A stretch of DNA of 64,000 bases from [Zimmermannella] bifida NBRC 103089 (GTDB lineage: Bacteria > Actinomycetota > Actinomycetes > Actinomycetales > Microbacteriaceae): assembly GCF_001570925.1 (NCBI RefSeq), contig NZ_BCSP01000007.1, positions 1 to 64,000 on the forward strand. Direction: 5' to 3'. The notes beneath the pieces are model-generated. The model was not told the DNA's origin. It did no database searches and saw only the letters and a list, made by a program, of their open reading frames with translations. Below, piece by piece: positions 11,573-21,925 of the stretch; position 1 is the first letter of the stretch, and every line of letters begins with the position of its first letter. The position numbers and the translations under genes are program-made.

Positions 11573-12631
11573 CTAGATCACCATTCCGAACTGTTCGCTA
11601 AACCGAATATCGCCCTCAACCATGTCGCGCATGTCAGTGAGCTCGTTGCGGAACATGAGCGTGCGCTCCACACCCATGCCAAAGGCAAAGCCACGGTATT
11701 CCTCAGGATCGATACCGGCCGCCTTCAACACGTTCGGGTGCACCATGCCGCAGCCGCCCCATTCGATCCAGCGCGGGCCGCCCTTAGCGAGCGGGTGCCA
11801 AACGTCCATTTCGGCACTCGGCTCGGTGAACGGGAAGTAGTTGTTACGCAGACGAATCTTGGCGTCTTCGCCAAAGAGCGTGCGGGCAAGGTGTTCGAGC
11901 GTGCCGCGCAGGTGCGCCATGCTCAGGTTCTTGTCGACGGCGAGGCCCTCAAACTGCATGAAGGCCGGCGAGTGCGTAGCGTCGAGCTCGTCGGTGCGAT
12001 ACGTGCGGCCCGGCGAAAGAATGTAGAGGGGCGCGCCGCGTTCGAGCATCGAGCGCATCTGTACCGGCGACGTGTGCGTGCGCAACAGCATGTGACGTTC
12101 GACCGGCTCGACGAAGAACGTGTCCTGCAGAGCACGGGCCGGGTGGTCGGCGTCAAAGTTGAGCGAGTCGAAGTTGAACCACTCGTTCTCGAGTTCGGGG
12201 CCGTCGGCGATCTCCCAACCCATACCCACGAAGATGTCGCTGACGCGGTCGCGGAGCATGTTCAGCGGGTGGCGGGCGCCGTTGCGCTCGCGCGAAGCGT
12301 AGGCCGTGACGTCAACACGTTCGGCAGCAATTCGCGCTGCGGCTTCGGCAGCCGCAAGCTCTGCCTCGCGCGCACTGTACGCCTGGTTGACGGCGCCGCG
12401 GGCCTGACCAATGAGCTGCCCAGCAGCCTTCTTCTGGTCCTTTGGCACGTGGCGCATGGCCGCGTTCAATTGGGCGAGTGCGGACTGTTCACCGAGGAAT
12501 TCCGATCGAACCTGCTTCAGCGCAGCAGCATCGCTGGCTTGCGCAATGGCGGTCAGGGCAGCCGATTGCGCAGCGGTGACGGCTTCCGGAGTGATTGGAT
12601 GCTCGGATGCGTTGGTTTCAGACACGGTCAC
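11573..12631 (-). CDS. pheS: Phenylalanyl-tRNA synthetase alpha subunit
   Basis: Catalytic subunit of PheRS, 352 aa. It has an N-terminal coiled-coil and the class II core with motifs around ADHPARALQDTF and, near the C-terminus, FGMGVERTLM (motif 3). The start is GTG 12631, with a second GTG two codons later. No Shine-Dalgarno is visible; TAGACT eight bases upstream could be a -10 for a leaderless message. Cotranscribed with pheT. Confidence 0.96.
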   Translation of the reverse strand: MTVSETNASEHPITPEAVTAAQSAALTAIAQASDAAALKQVRSEFLGEQSALAQLNAAMRHVPKDQKKAAGQLIGQARGAVNQAYSAREAELAAAEAAARIAAERVDVTAYASRERNGARHPLNMLRDRVSDIFVGMGWEIADGPELENEWFNFDSLNFDADHPARALQDTFFVEPVERHMLLRTHTSPVQMRSMLERGAPLYILSPGRTYRTDELDATHSPAFMQFEGLAVDKNLSMAHLRGTLEHLARTLFGEDAKIRLRNNYFPFTEPSAEMDVWHPLAKGGPRWIEWGGCGMVHPNVLKAAGIDPEEYRGFAFGMGVERTLMFRNELTDMRDMVEGDIRFSEQFGMVI

Positions 12632-12669
12632 ACAGTCTAGTGGGGATGCGTGTCCGGTCGCGACCGAGA

Positions 12670-13638
12670 TCAGGGACGGTGCTCCGGAGCGCGTCCAGTC
12701 ATGCCATCCGCTTGCCCAATCGATAGCAGCGAGGTGTCGGTACCGATCTCTCCCGGAGGCGGTGGCGTCACCGCGGCGCCGGTCTTGTCTCGCTTGCGAC
12801 GGGCGCCGACGGCCTGCGTACCCGTGCGACGTGCGAGCCGTCGAGCCAACATGCTGACAACCAGGTTCACGATGAGGTAGATCGCCAGGGTCACGATGAA
12901 CAGCGAGAACGAGTACTTACCCGAACCGTAGAAGTCCTTCATCGTGGTCGAAACACGTAGGAGCTCCGGGTAGGCCACGATGTAGGCCAACGAGGTGTCC
13001 TTGAGCAGCACCACCATCTGCGCCAGGATGATCGGCAGCATCTGGGTGAAGGCTTGGGGCAACTGGATCAGGAACTGCGTCTGCAGGTTCGTAAACCCGA
13101 GCGACTGGGCGGCTTCGGTCTGACCGCGCGGGAGCGAGACAATACCGGCGCGTAGTACTTCACCGATGATCGCGCCGTTGTAGATGGCCAGACCGCCGAC
13201 CACGGCCGCATACGCGCCCACCTTCATCCCGAGCAGGATGAACAGCATCACCAGCAGAATCGGCATACCGCGGAAGAATTCCAGGATGATCGTGGTCGGG
13301 ATGCGGATCCACGCGGGTCGCGCGACGCGGCCGAGCGCGAACAGCACGCCGATCACGAGTGCGAGCACTGCCGCGAGCGCTGCGGCACGCAGCGTACCCA
13401 TCACGAGACCTCGCCAGAGCAAACCTTCCCAGACTTCTGGTTCGGCAAAGATGTCCCAGCGAGACGGATCCCACAGCCCGGTGAGCGTGGCGCCACCGGC
13501 GGTTTGTCGGGGTTGTCCGAGTGACCAGGCCAGCCAGCCGATCAGCGTCACCACGATGATCGTGCTGATGACGGAGATGACCGTCGAGCGGCGACGGGCC
13601 TTTGGTCCCGGCGCATCGTAGAGAACTGAAGCGCTCAT
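12670..13638 (-). CDS. Amino-acid ABC transporter permease (GluD-like)
   Basis: Membrane subunit of a polar amino-acid uptake transporter, most like glutamate permease GluD of actinobacteria. It has 322 aa, with a first membrane helix at residues ~18-40 and the permease core from ~80. The cytoplasmic EAA loop that contacts the ATPase is visible as EAAQSLGFTNLQ. A ~45-residue charged, proline-rich tail follows the last helix. The start overlaps the previous permease stop by four bases. Last gene of the gluABCD-type operon. Confidence 0.9.
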   Translation of the reverse strand: MSASVLYDAPGPKARRRSTVISVISTIIVVTLIGWLAWSLGQPRQTAGGATLTGLWDPSRWDIFAEPEVWEGLLWRGLVMGTLRAAALAAVLALVIGVLFALGRVARPAWIRIPTTIILEFFRGMPILLVMLFILLGMKVGAYAAVVGGLAIYNGAIIGEVLRAGIVSLPRGQTEAAQSLGFTNLQTQFLIQLPQAFTQMLPIILAQMVVLLKDTSLAYIVAYPELLRVSTTMKDFYGSGKYSFSLFIVTLAIYLIVNLVVSMLARRLARRTGTQAVGARRKRDKTGAAVTPPPPGEIGTDTSLLSIGQADGMTGRAPEHRP

Positions 13639-14282
13639 CGCAGCACCGCCACCTTTCGTTCAACGTACCCGGCGATGAGACCGAGTGGGATGGTGATGAT
13701 CAGGTAGAAGAAGGCGATACCGAGCAGCAGCGGAATGATCTGGTTTCCGTACTCGTTGGCCAGGATCTTCGAGGTTGCCACCAACTCGGTGACGACGAAT
13801 CCCGAGGCGACCGCGGTGTTCTTTGCGAGGGCGATGTAGACGTTGATGAGTGGTGGTACAACCATTCGCGCGGCCTGCGGGAAAATGATCGTCGTCACGG
13901 TTTGGGAGAAGTTCAGACCGAGCGAACGCGCCGCCTCGGCCTGTCCGATGGGGACGCCATTGATTCCGGAGCGAAGCGCTTCGGCGACGAATGGCGAGGT
14001 GTAGATCGCCAGCGCGATGAAGGCGCCCTGCAGGGAGTCCATGCCGAGGCTCAGCGCTGGCAGCACGACGACCATGAAAAAGAAGACGAGCGTGAGCGGG
14101 GTGTTCCGCACAACCTCGGTGTACACCGTCGCCATCGTCCGCAGTGCGGGAATTGGCGAGATCCGCAGGAACGCCACAAACGTTCCAATGATCGACGCCC
14201 CGATTCCGCCCACTACGAGGAGCAAGATCGTGGTGCCGAATCCCTGCAGGACCGCATCCAGATTGTCGAATATCGCTTGCAT
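13635..14282 (-). CDS. Amino-acid ABC transporter permease (GluC-like)
   Basis: Second membrane subunit of the same transporter, 215 aa, with the HisM/GlnP-type core of about five helices and the EAA loop EAARSLGLNFSQ. It forms a heterodimer with the downstream permease, to judge from gene order and overlap. It follows the binding-protein gene after a 141-bp gap that contains no clear gene or strong terminator. Confidence 0.9.
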   Translation of the reverse strand: MQAIFDNLDAVLQGFGTTILLLVVGGIGASIIGTFVAFLRISPIPALRTMATVYTEVVRNTPLTLVFFFMVVVLPALSLGMDSLQGAFIALAIYTSPFVAEALRSGINGVPIGQAEAARSLGLNFSQTVTTIIFPQAARMVVPPLINVYIALAKNTAVASGFVVTELVATSKILANEYGNQIIPLLLGIAFFYLIITIPLGLIAGYVERKVAVLR

Positions 14283-14423
14283 TTCATTCCATCAGGTCGT
14301 CGTTGACAGTGGCGATGGTGCTGCTGCCGCGGCCGGTATGGGTGCCGGTACCGGCATCGTGTTCGATACCGATCGCTGGGGCATGGCAACCGACCGCGGC
14401 AAGACAGCGGGTTCAGTTGCTAC

Positions 14424-15284
14424 TTAGTAGCGCTCAATTGCCGGTGGCTTAGGCATTTCGAGGACGTCCCCGACGCTTTCCTTCCACGCGGTTTCCCAAC
14501 GGCCGTCCTCGAACGAGGTCTCGAGCGTGGTGTTGATGAACTCCTGGAACTCTTCGTCACCCTTCTTCAAACCGATGCCGTAGGGCTCTTCGGTGAAGGT
14601 GCCATCAACAACTTCAAACTCTTCGCCGTTCTGCGAAACGAGTCCGGCAAGGATGACGTTGTCGGTGGTGAGTGCGTCGGCCTGGCCGGTGCGGATGGGT
14701 TCGAGGCAGTCCGAGTACTTGTCGACGGTGATCACGTTCTTGGTGTGTTCACGGACGTTTTTCTCTGAGGTCGAACCGGTCACCGTGCAGACTTTGGCGT
14801 CGCCCAACGAGGCGGGATCCGAGGTAATCCCCTTCGGGTTACCGGCTGGCACCAGGAACGACTGCCCGGCTACGTAGTAGGGACCGGCGAAGTCGATGAC
14901 TTCCTTGCGAGTGTCGTTGATCGTGTAGGTGGCGACAACGATGTCGACCTGACCGTCCTGGATGAACGGCTCACGGTTTTGCGAGACCGTTTCGCGCCAT
15001 TCGATCTTGTCTTCGGGCACACCGAGTTCGTGGGCGATCATTTTTGCGATTTCGATGTCGAAGCCGACCGGGGTGCCGTCTGGTCCGGCGAGACCGAACA
15101 GCGGCTGGTCAAACTTCACACCGACTACGAGCTTGCCTTCGCTCTGGATGCGCGCCATGGTCGAGCCTTCGGCGAACGACTGCTTCGGCGGTTCTTCACT
15201 GGTGGCGTCACTGCTGCAGGCCGTGATGGCAAGCATTGCTGAGGCGGCCATTGCGATCGTCGAGAGGGTGCGTTTGAGGTTCAT
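14424..15284 (-). CDS. Glutamate-type substrate-binding lipoprotein
   Basis: Extracellular receptor of the ABC transporter. It has 286 aa from ATG 15284, chosen for its AAAGGAG site; the signal sequence MNLKRTLSTIAMAASAML leads to the lipobox ITAC. The rest is the family 3 (glutamate/glutamine) binding fold, with VGVKFDQPLFG near the start of the mature part. It lies downstream of its ATPase and upstream of both permeases, the gluABCD order. The ligand is inferred from family and order; glutamine or aspartate are alternatives. Confidence 0.9.
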   Translation of the reverse strand: MNLKRTLSTIAMAASAMLAITACSSDATSEEPPKQSFAEGSTMARIQSEGKLVVGVKFDQPLFGLAGPDGTPVGFDIEIAKMIAHELGVPEDKIEWRETVSQNREPFIQDGQVDIVVATYTINDTRKEVIDFAGPYYVAGQSFLVPAGNPKGITSDPASLGDAKVCTVTGSTSEKNVREHTKNVITVDKYSDCLEPIRTGQADALTTDNVILAGLVSQNGEEFEVVDGTFTEEPYGIGLKKGDEEFQEFINTTLETSFEDGRWETAWKESVGDVLEMPKPPAIERY

Positions 15285-15387
15285 ACGAACTCCTTTGTTC
15301 GATGGTGAATTGTGCCGGCATCGTTTGATGCCCGCTCGGGAATACAACGTGGGTTGAAATACGGCACCGACTATTACGTGCCGCATT

Positions 15388-15409
15388 TTCCGTTCCACAC
15401 TGAACGGAA
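15388..15409 (-). promoter_or_regulatory. Hairpin between ATPase and binding-protein genes
   Basis: A perfect 7-bp stem (TTCCGTT/AACGGAA, 8-base loop) lies in the 156-bp leader of the binding-protein gene. Such intercistronic hairpins often set the relative amounts of ABC subunits; that role is inferred. Confidence 0.35.
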
Positions 15410-15440
15410 TTCATTTGTAGTTGGAATGGGAAATCGCTTG

Positions 15441-16181
15441 CTAGTGGGTCAGGATCTTTGAGAGGAACTGTTTGGCTCGGTCAGTCTTGGGATTAGTGAA
15501 AAATTCTTCTGGCGTGGATTCTTCGACGATTGCACCGTCGGCCATGAAGATAATGCGGTCTGCAGCACGTCGCGCAAAACCCATTTCGTGCGTGACCACG
15601 ACCATCGTCATGCCGTTCTTCGCCAATTGCACCATGACGTCGAGGACCTCGTTGATCATCTCTGGGTCAAGCGCCGACGTTGGTTCATCCAGCAGGATGA
15701 GCTTCGGGTCCATGGCTAGCGAACGTGCGATGGCAACGCGCTGCTGTTGACCGCCCGAGAGCTGCGAGGGCATCTTCTTCGCGTGCGCCTCGACGCCAAC
15801 CTGTTTCAGCAGATCCATCGCTCGTTTGGTTGCGGCTTCGCGCGAGATCTTGCGGACCTTGATCTGTGCCAGCACGACGTTCTCAAGTACGGTCTTGTGC
15901 GAGAACAAATTGAAAGATTGGAATACCATGCCGACTTCGCTACGAAGTCGGGCGAGGTCGGCGCCTTCTTCTGGCAGGAGTTCGCCGTCAATTCGGATTT
16001 CGCCTGAATCAATCGTTTCGAGTCGGTTAATGGTTCGGCAAAATGTGGATTTACCCGAACCCGATGGACCGATAACCACAACAACTTCGCCCGGAAGAAT
16101 TTCTGCGTTGATATCGATCAGTACGTGGTTCTCTCCGAACCACTTATTGACGCCCGTAAGCGACACCAAAGGTTTATTCAT
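15441..16181 (-). CDS. Amino-acid ABC transporter ATP-binding protein (GluA-like)
   Basis: Energises the glutamate-type importer. It has 246 aa with Walker [10 protein letters not shown] (residues ~38-46), signature [15 protein letters not shown] and Walker [13 protein letters not shown], then the switch histidine in VVTHEMGFA. The start is ATG 16181 behind GGGGG; the frame stays open further upstream but has no family similarity. First gene of the four-gene operon, with a good promoter 30-60 bp upstream. Confidence 0.93.
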   Translation of the reverse strand: MNKPLVSLTGVNKWFGENHVLIDINAEILPGEVVVVIGPSGSGKSTFCRTINRLETIDSGEIRIDGELLPEEGADLARLRSEVGMVFQSFNLFSHKTVLENVVLAQIKVRKISREAATKRAMDLLKQVGVEAHAKKMPSQLSGGQQQRVAIARSLAMDPKLILLDEPTSALDPEMINEVLDVMVQLAKNGMTMVVVTHEMGFARRAADRIIFMADGAIVEESTPEEFFTNPKTDRAKQFLSKILTH

Positions 16182-16211
16182 ACTGCCCCCATTGCCAGTA
16201 GTCTTGCCAAC

Positions 16212-16240
16212 AATATAGGAACCCGATGGCAAAACCGCAA
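16212..16240 (-). promoter_or_regulatory. Promoter of the glutamate-type ABC operon
   Basis: On the minus strand TTGCGG (16235-16240) and TATATT (16212-16217) are separated by exactly 17 bp, about 30 bp upstream of the ATPase start. This is one of the best sigma-70-type matches in the window. Confidence 0.6.
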
Positions 16241-16333
16241 CTTGAGCGCCGCATCCGCAACAGAGCACACTGCGTGATCCCGTGGCCGCTTCCCTGCCAG
16301 CCACACGACCGCCAGGGGCGAAGTTTGGTGGGC

Positions 16334-17134
16334 TTAGCTCCGCTGACTAAAGGCGCTCTCGTACAGGCAGACACTCGCCGCCGTCGCGAGATTCATTGAT
16401 TCGGCCTGTCCGTAAATCGGCACGACGAGACTGTCATCGCACTGCGCCACAAACTCTGGTTCGAGCCCGCGGGCTTCGTTACCAAAGACCCACGCGGTTG
16501 GTTTGGCCAGGTCGCCGCGGGTACGTGCTTCGAGCAGGTCGTTACCGTTGACATCTGCCGCGACCACACGCATCCCCGCAATACGAGCACGCGATGTGGC
16601 GTCGCCGAAGTCGGCATCAACAGCGATCGGGATGTGGAAGAGTGAACCGGTGGTCGCGCGCACGACCTTCGGGTTGTAGAGGTCGACGGTGCGACCCGTC
16701 AGCACCACGGCATCAGCACCGGCCGAATCGGCAACGCGGATGATGGTGCCCAGGTTGCCGGGGTCACGAACCTCTTCGAGAATGGCAATAAGCTTCGGCT
16801 GGCCATCAAACAGGCGTTTGAGCGCAGCGGGAAACTGTCGGGCGACAGCGACCACACCCTGTGGCGTGCGCGTGTCACTCATGGCGTCGACGACGGCCTC
16901 GGTTGCAAATACTGGTTCGATACCGGCCGCATCCGCATATTCGGCAATGTCTTGGTGCCGTTCAAACGCGGTCGGGGTGACGTAGAGCTCTTCGATGAGG
17001 TCGGGGCGCGTCATCAACCCTTCGCGCACTGCCTGTGGGCCTTCCAACACGAACATGCCGCGCTCGGTTCGCTCCGATTTCTGTGCGAGCTTGCGCACAT
17101 CGCGGACGCGCTGGTTGCGGACAGATTCGATCAT
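16334..17134 (-). CDS. TrmH/SpoU-family RNA 2'-O-methyltransferase
   Basis: Probable 23S rRNA or tRNA ribose methyltransferase using S-adenosylmethionine. It has 266 aa, with an N-terminal substrate-binding domain (residues 1-90) and the SPOUT knot: [15 protein letters not shown] at ~110, then [12 protein letters not shown], and [14 protein letters not shown] at the C-terminus, the three SpoU motifs. The start is ATG 17134 after AGGAGG. It lies between rplT and pheST, as usual in actinobacteria. The exact target base is not readable. Confidence 0.92.
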   Translation of the reverse strand: MIESVRNQRVRDVRKLAQKSERTERGMFVLEGPQAVREGLMTRPDLIEELYVTPTAFERHQDIAEYADAAGIEPVFATEAVVDAMSDTRTPQGVVAVARQFPAALKRLFDGQPKLIAILEEVRDPGNLGTIIRVADSAGADAVVLTGRTVDLYNPKVVRATTGSLFHIPIAVDADFGDATSRARIAGMRVVAADVNGNDLLEARTRGDLAKPTAWVFGNEARGLEPEFVAQCDDSLVVPIYGQAESMNLATAASVCLYESAFSQRS

Positions 17135-17227
17135 GGGATGCCTCCTGCAAAGTTGTTGCGGTACCGATCGTAGCCAGTGGGCACGATCGAGATGGTTTCC
17201 GAGCTACCGATGACTGCCGGAAACGAC

Positions 17228-17260
17228 GATGGGCGGCCAAGACTTGCTTGGCCGCCCATC
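17228..17260 (-). terminator. Terminator after rplT
   Basis: Perfect 14-bp stem (17228-17241 with 17247-17260) and 5-base loop, 20 bp past the rplT stop, with GTCGTTTCC following on the minus strand. Ends the infC-rpmI-rplT operon. Confidence 0.85.
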
Positions 17261-17279
17261 ACGGGTGAAGGTGCTGAAC

Positions 17280-17666
17280 TTACGCAGCGTTCTTCGGTGC
17301 CGAGGTGTTCTCGGGCAGTGCGTTCTTCGCCTGCTCAACGAGTGCTGCGAATGCAGCAGGCTCGTTAACTGCGAGCTCAGCAAGCATGCGACGGTCGACC
17401 TCGATGCCAGCCAGGTTGAGGCCCTGGATGAAACGGTTGTAGGTCAGGCCGTTTGCGCGCGATGCTGCGTTGATGCGCTGGATCCACAGGCGACGGAAGT
17501 CACCCTTGCGGTCCTTACGGTGGTCGTAGTTGTAGACAAACGAGTGGATGACCTGCTCTTTTGCCTTGCGGTACAGACGCGAGCGCTGTCCGCGGTAACC
17601 GGATGCGTGCTCGAGAATAGTGCGACGCTTCTTCTGGGCGTTAACCGCCCGCTTCACACGTGCCAT
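17280..17666 (-). CDS. rplT: 50S ribosomal protein L20
   Basis: Early-binding 23S rRNA protein and, in other bacteria, the autorepressor of its operon. It has 128 aa, begins [16 protein letters not shown] and has a basic N-terminal tail and a helical C-terminal domain, as usual. Third gene of infC-rpmI-rplT, 58 bp after rpmI. Confidence 0.98.
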   Translation of the reverse strand: MARVKRAVNAQKKRRTILEHASGYRGQRSRLYRKAKEQVIHSFVYNYDHRKDRKGDFRRLWIQRINAASRANGLTYNRFIQGLNLAGIEVDRRMLAELAVNEPAAFAALVEQAKNALPENTSAPKNAA

Positions 17667-17724
17667 TGCAGTGTTCTCCTAAAATTGTTCGTTGCTCGCC
17701 GCGATTGCGACCGAGCGATCGGGC

Positions 17725-17919
17725 TTACTTACCCAGCAGCTTCTTGACGACCTTGGCGTCCTGCGGTGCGAGGACCTGGTCCTTGTTGAGGCGAGCCTTG
17801 CGACGGGCTGACTTGACCTCAAGGTTGTGGCGCATACCGGCCTGCTGCTTGCGCACCTTGCCGGTACCGGTGAGCTTGAAGCGCTTTTTGCTACCCGAGT
17901 GGGTCTTCTGCTTCGGCAT
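17725..17919 (-). CDS. rpmI: 50S ribosomal protein L35
   Basis: A 64-aa basic ribosomal protein with the typical start [20 protein letters not shown]. Second gene of the operon, 17 bp after infC. Confidence 0.98.
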   Translation of the reverse strand: MPKQKTHSGSKKRFKLTGTGKVRKQQAGMRHNLEVKSARRKARLNKDQVLAPQDAKVVKKLLGK

Positions 17920-17936
17920 TAGTTCTCCTTGGTTGG

Positions 17937-18560
<624 letters not shown>

Positions 18561-18865
18561 GGATGACTCCTTTGCTCGCGTGTGATTCTGTTCACGGTGG
18601 TGAAACTTCAGATCGTCTCACCGGCAGATACCGCAGCATCACGCGAGTGGCCATCTTGCTGCGTAACTCAGCAAGCTACGCCGACCCAATGCATCCAAAT
18701 CTGACGCACTCACCGAAGTGAATGGCCGACCAACGTGCACGGAGCCGAATGGCAAACCCGGTAACCTAAACGGTATGCGCGGGTGGGACGAGTCCTCTTG
18801 TCTCAGAGTCTGCATGGCAGACACCAGCGACCAGACTACCAGAGTTTCGGCTCGAAAGGAATGCC
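18561..18865. other. Divergent regulatory region between infC and the DUF1844 gene
   Basis: About 305 bp with the infC leader on minus and the promoter of the DUF1844 gene on plus. It contains a 7-bp hairpin at 18655-18675 in the infC leader. I found no extra gene. TAACCT at 18762-18767 could be a -10 for the plus gene, but the -35 is unclear. Confidence 0.45.
18655..18675 (-). promoter_or_regulatory. Hairpin in the infC leader
   Basis: CTTGCTG and CAGCAAG pair perfectly around a 7-base loop, about 100 bp upstream of infC. It may be part of the leader that regulates the operon, but no U tract follows, so it is not a clear attenuator. Confidence 0.3.
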
Positions 18866-19261
18866 TTGAACGAGCAAGTTCCCTCCCCTGATCACCTCAA
18901 CGATGCAGCAGCTGACGCTGCCCTGCAGGATGCATTCGCACAGCAGGAGCGCGATATCGCCGAAGTGCCGGCGGTCGAGATGATCACCACCGTCGCCGTA
19001 CACCTAATGAGCGCCGCTGCGGTGCAGCTGGGCCTCGGTGACGAACCGGAACCGACGAAGGACCTCGATGAGGCACGCAAGCTCATCAGTGCGCTGGCCG
19101 GTCTCATCACCGCATCGCTCCCCTACCTGGGTGACCACCACGCACGTCCGCTGCGCGACGGCCTGCGTTCGTTGCAGCTCGCCTTCCGCGAGGCTTCGAC
19201 CATGCCAGATCCGATCGGCAAGGGTCCCGGCGAGGACCTCACTGGTCCGGTATTTGCCTAG
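18866..19261 (+). CDS. DUF1844 family protein
   Basis: Conserved actinobacterial protein of unknown function, 131 aa. The DUF1844 core spans residues ~40-105 (VEMITTVAVHLMSAAAVQLGLGDEP onward), rich in Ala and Leu, probably helical. It starts at TTG 18866 with GAAAGGA five bases upstream; the ATG at 18861 is in another frame and hits a stop after two codons. Divergent from infC, as commonly found in Actinobacteria, so perhaps linked to translation; the role is unknown. Confidence 0.85.
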   Translation: MNEQVPSPDHLNDAAADAALQDAFAQQERDIAEVPAVEMITTVAVHLMSAAAVQLGLGDEPEPTKDLDEARKLISALAGLITASLPYLGDHHARPLRDGLRSLQLAFREASTMPDPIGKGPGEDLTGPVFA

Positions 19262-19281
19262 ACCATAAACCGTCAAGAGGT

Positions 19282-19327
19282 AAACGACTGCGCCGCACCA
19301 GGATCACCTGGTGCGGCGCAGTCGTTT
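19282..19327. terminator. Bidirectional terminator, 21-bp perfect stem
   Basis: Arms 19282-19302 and 19307-19327 are perfectly complementary over 21 bp with an ATCA loop. AAA at one end and TTT at the other give short U tracts both ways. It separates the convergent DUF1844 and P-type ATPase genes. Confidence 0.9.
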
Positions 19328-19369
19328 GCGTTACGGATGCGGTGCCCGCGCGTGCGAGCCACCGCTTCG

Positions 19370-21916
19370 CTAGTTCATGGTCACCTTGGCGTCTGCCGCC
19401 TCGAACTGGCGACGTTCAGCACGGATGCGCAGCTGGCCGTGGATCTCGAGCAACCCGATACCCACGGCACCGATGATGGCCACGGCGATCAGCACCGGCT
19501 GGCTCGGCCACTCGAAGCCGAAGAACCACACGGTCACGGGGATGAACAGGGTCGCGACGAAAATGCTGATGCAACCGATCAACACGATCGCGAGCAACGG
19601 ACCAAATGGGCGGCACAGTAGGCCCAATACCCACAGGCTGAGTATGGCGAGCACCAGTGCGTTCGCGGTCTGCTGCTGTGCCACCGACAGGTCGTGCATC
19701 CGCCCGACAATGACGCTCGCGATCAGGCCGAGTGTGATGACGATGCCTGCCGGAATGGAGAACTGTGTAGCGCGTTCAAAGAACCCAGGGATGTATCGGC
19801 GCGTGTTTGGAATGAGCGCGAGCACGAAGGCCGGCCAACCGATGGCCATGCCGTCCAGCAACGCCATCTGGCGCGGCTCAAACGGGTACGACCACAGCAG
19901 CGCGCCGAAGATGATGGCAACGAGAATCGCCCAAGCGGTCTTCGACAGGTAAAGCTTCGCCAGTCGCTCGATGTTGGCGATGGCCTGGCGACCCTCGTTG
20001 ACGACGTTTGGCATGGCTTCAAACTGGTTGTCGAGCAGTGTCATCCGGGCAACCGCACGGGACGCACCCGAGCCGTGACCCATCGCGATACCGAGGTCCG
20101 CATCCTTGAGTGCCAGCACATCGTTGACGCCGTCACCGGTCATGGCCACGACGTGACCGCAAGACTGCAGCGCGTGCACCATGGCACGCTTCTGGTCGGG
20201 CGTGACACGACCAAAGACGCGGTTGTTCGCGACCACCTCGGCAAGTTCTGCCTGCTCGCTCGGCAGCGTGCGTGCATCCACGCCCTGCTCGTCGTCGCCG
20301 ATGAGCCCAACCTGGCGAGCCACGGCGGTCACGGTACGGGCATCGTCACCCGAGATCACACGCAGCGATACGCCTTCTTCAGTGAAGTAGCGGACCGTAT
20401 CAGCAGCGTCCTCGCGTACCCGCTCTCGCAGCACAATTAGCGCGATGCCACGGCGGTCGCTAGCAAGCGTGTTGGCCGCAACTTCATCTTCGGTGAGGAG
20501 CTGGTTGCTGTGGCACAGCGCGAGCACACGCTGGCCCAGGTTCGCACGTCGTTCAACTTCGTCCAGGAGCGCAGCATCGTGCGCGGCGTCAAGAATGACG
20601 TCTGGCCCACCGAGAACCCAGGTTCCGTGCGCACGGTTGTCGTCAATTACCAGCGCCGACCACTTGCGGCTCGAGTGGAACGGCACGACCATGCTCGTGG
20701 GTACGACGAGATCGGCAGGATACGCTTCGGCCATGGATGCGGCGGTTTCGTTCGCGTCATCAGCCGCAGCCATCGTGGCCAGTGCGTGCTGCCACCCGTC
20801 AGGCATGTCATCGGTGGTGTGCGTGTCGCGGTAGGTAACGCCACCTTCGGTGAGCGTGCCGGTCTTGTCGAAGCAGAGCACGTCGACGCGTGCGAGGCCC
20901 TCGACCGCGTGAAGTTCTTGAATGAGCACCTTGCGCTTACCGAGCTTCAACGCACCGGCAGCAAACGCCACCGAGGTCATCAGCATCAGGCCAAGTGGCA
21001 CCATGGCGATCGCGGCCGCAACAGCGCCCACAGCAGCATCGCGCCACGCACCGTTCTGCAGCGCGCGTTCCCAACCGCCGAACGCATTGATCTGGCCATT
21101 GACCACAATCAGCATTACCGGCAGCAGCAGGAGCGCAATGATGCGCAGGATGCGGTTAATCGCTTCGCGAATCTCAGAGTTGACGAGCGAGAATCGTTTG
21201 GCTTCTTCGGTGAGGCGAGCGGCGAACGATGCCGAACCCACGCGCGTAACGCGCGCTTGACCGGATCCACCCGACACGATGGCGCCCGACAGTAGTGCGT
21301 CACCGGGGCGCTTATCCACGGCGTCTTCTTCGCCGGTCAGCAGCGATTCGTCGAGCTGGAGTCCGCTGGAGCTAACGACCACGGCGTCGGCTGGCACCTG
21401 GTCGCCCGATTTGATCACGATCAGGTCGTCGACCACCAGGTCTTCGCGCGCGAGATCGGCGGTTTCGCCATCACGAATCGCGCGAGCGTGTGGTGCGTGC
21501 AGCACCCGCAGGTTGTCGAGCTGGCGCTTGGCGGAGTACTCCTGCCAAATACCGATGATCGAGTTGCCGATCGCCGAGAATCCGAACAGCGCATCCTGCC
21601 ACCGACCGAGAAACGCGAGCAGCGCAAAACAGGCGACGACAATGCCGTTAAAGAGCGTGAAAACGTGCGTGCGCAGAATCGCCCACATTGAACGGCTCGT
21701 GGCGGTGGAGATGGCGTTGTCGCCGTGCGCTGCCCGTGAATCGGAAACCTGTGCCGCGGTCAAGCCGCGAGTCGGCCAGTCCGTATCGAGTCCTTCGAAC
21801 AAGGATTTCGCGGGTGTCGCCACTGGTTGCGGCGACTTGGTTGTCTGGGGATCCGCCGGATGCTCCACAACTTGTGGCACGGAGTTCGGGCGCGATTCGG
21901 GGTTAGTACGGGTCAC
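19370..21916 (-). CDS. P-type cation ATPase, CtpE-like
   Basis: Integral membrane ATPase that moves a cation, probably divalent, across the membrane. It has 848 aa: a ~40-residue N-terminal tail, TGE of the actuator domain at 195-197, phosphorylation site DKTGT at 350-354, hinge TGDGVND in the P domain and about ten helices. It is most like mycobacterial CtpE. In the fourth helix the usual PEGL is PLGL (307-310), so the acidic ion ligand of Ca-ATPases is missing. The start is GTG 21916, 9 bp after the SseB-like gene, so it probably belongs to the his-sseB transcription unit. The ion is not known from sequence. Confidence 0.88.
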   Translation of the reverse strand: MTRTNPESRPNSVPQVVEHPADPQTTKSPQPVATPAKSLFEGLDTDWPTRGLTAAQVSDSRAAHGDNAISTATSRSMWAILRTHVFTLFNGIVVACFALLAFLGRWQDALFGFSAIGNSIIGIWQEYSAKRQLDNLRVLHAPHARAIRDGETADLAREDLVVDDLIVIKSGDQVPADAVVVSSSGLQLDESLLTGEEDAVDKRPGDALLSGAIVSGGSGQARVTRVGSASFAARLTEEAKRFSLVNSEIREAINRILRIIALLLLPVMLIVVNGQINAFGGWERALQNGAWRDAAVGAVAAAIAMVPLGLMLMTSVAFAAGALKLGKRKVLIQELHAVEGLARVDVLCFDKTGTLTEGGVTYRDTHTTDDMPDGWQHALATMAAADDANETAASMAEAYPADLVVPTSMVVPFHSSRKWSALVIDDNRAHGTWVLGGPDVILDAAHDAALLDEVERRANLGQRVLALCHSNQLLTEDEVAANTLASDRRGIALIVLRERVREDAADTVRYFTEEGVSLRVISGDDARTVTAVARQVGLIGDDEQGVDARTLPSEQAELAEVVANNRVFGRVTPDQKRAMVHALQSCGHVVAMTGDGVNDVLALKDADLGIAMGHGSGASRAVARMTLLDNQFEAMPNVVNEGRQAIANIERLAKLYLSKTAWAILVAIIFGALLWSYPFEPRQMALLDGMAIGWPAFVLALIPNTRRYIPGFFERATQFSIPAGIVITLGLIASVIVGRMHDLSVAQQQTANALVLAILSLWVLGLLCRPFGPLLAIVLIGCISIFVATLFIPVTVWFFGFEWPSQPVLIAVAIIGAVGIGLLEIHGQLRIRAERRQFEAADAKVTMN

Positions 21917-21925
21917 CTGAAAAGG

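Noticed and set aside
14283-14423. Terminator or small gene between the binding-protein and permease genes
   Set aside because: Only short GCCGGTACCGGC-type palindromes; no U tract and no coding frame.
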